A DNA stretch of 11,148 nt, from the NCBI GenBank assembly GCA_964575575.1, contig CAZNQQ010000020.1:1-11148 (forward strand), read 5' to 3'. A model generated the notes under the pieces. It saw only the letters and a list, made by a program, of their open reading frames with translations. It did not search any database and was not told where the DNA came from. The translations under genes and the position numbers were made by a program. Of this stretch, positions 11,077 through 11,148 are shown one piece after another. The stretch's first letter is position 1. Every line of letters starts with the position of its first letter. This DNA comes from UBA2163 sp964575575. Lineage in GTDB: Bacteria > Patescibacteriota > Minisyncoccia > Phycocordibacterales > UBA2163.

Positions 11077-11123
11077 ACTGGGATGGCTCTTAGTATAGGT
11101 ATGGTTTGAACACTACTAGACAT
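11071..11123 (+). repeat. direct repeat copy 2: -10 element plus octapeptide ORF
   Basis: Ungapped match to 7926-7978. Similarity to the first copy fades after GACAT (11119-11123), and the window ends 25 bases later. Confidence 0.85.
11083..11109 (+). CDS. leaderless micro-ORF, octapeptide MALSIGMV (copy 2)
   Basis: ATG GCT CTT AGT ATA GGT ATG GTT TGA encodes the same eight residues as 7938-7964 with five silent differences. It has a good promoter whose -10 ends 6 nt before the ATG. If the TGA were read through, the frame would stay open to the window end (TLLDMDLVGKMLR), whereas copy 1 read through would stop after seven more codons. Copy 2 is therefore either a free-standing micro-ORF or the leader of something beyond the window. 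Confidence 0.65.
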   Translation: MALSIGMV

Positions 11124-11148
11124 GGATTTGGTAGGGAAGATGCTAAGG

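Noticed and set aside
10890..11093. Plus-strand frame of 67 codons after the Cys-rich protein
   Set aside because: It overlaps the end of the previous gene, runs through the terminator hairpin and the octapeptide promoter, and has no ribosome site.
7926..11123. Octapeptide repeats as plain insertion-sequence ends or a CRISPR-type array
   Set aside because: There are only two copies, 3.1 kb apart, with no regular spacers, no transposase and no target duplication. The silent-only substitution pattern favours a coding explanation.

Overview
The window looks like a piece of a small-genome bacterium of the Candidate Phyla Radiation (Patescibacteria), probably on the Parcubacteria side. I infer this from the style of the serine recombinase, the TrmB-type regulator, the short genes, the AT-rich intergenic DNA and the tight operons. 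No phylogeny could be run. The standard code fits: every long gene is intact with TGA counted as a stop.

Layout. 1-252: no gene; a GC-rich block near 115-210. 253-1964: a serine recombinase gene enclosed by a 96-bp inverted repeat (92/96 identical). The right arm encodes the recombinase's last residues and abuts an antisense tRNA-Ala(UGC) gene at 1962-2034. 2193-2831: a GtrA-family membrane protein. 2934-3945: khpA and trmD, separated by a strong terminator hairpin. 3955-5304 (minus): a GH63 glycosidase resembling mannosylglycerate/glucosylglycerate hydrolases. 5362-7450 (plus): a compact five-gene operon with a small helical protein, three multi-pass membrane proteins and a flavodoxin-fold NAD(P)H:quinone oxidoreductase-like protein. 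7537-7818 (minus): a two-TM protein. 8216-8953 (minus): a TrmB-family regulator. 9188-10923 (plus): an accessory cluster of four small genes with strong Shine-Dalgarno sites. 10950-10989: a terminator.

The most unusual signal is a pair of micro-ORFs, at 7938-7964 and 11083-11109, on the same strand 3.1 kb apart. Both encode the octapeptide MALSIGMV. The two copies differ at five nucleotides, and all five are silent, including a TCT/AGT serine switch. Each has a -10 hexamer exactly 6 nt before its ATG. The first is followed in the same probable transcript by a 17-codon ORF with a GGGGAG ribosome binding site, whose stop codon runs into a 14-bp terminator stem. I do not recognise this family; it looks like a conserved short-peptide or peptide-leader RNA system.

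Two modes of translation initiation appear. Five starts (the GH63 gene, the 73-aa gene, trmB and both octapeptides) have a -10 element 6-7 nt upstream and so would give leaderless mRNAs. The genes at 7537-7818 and 9188-10923 have classical Shine-Dalgarno sites. This, with the flanking octapeptide repeats, suggests that the right-hand third of the window is an accessory region.
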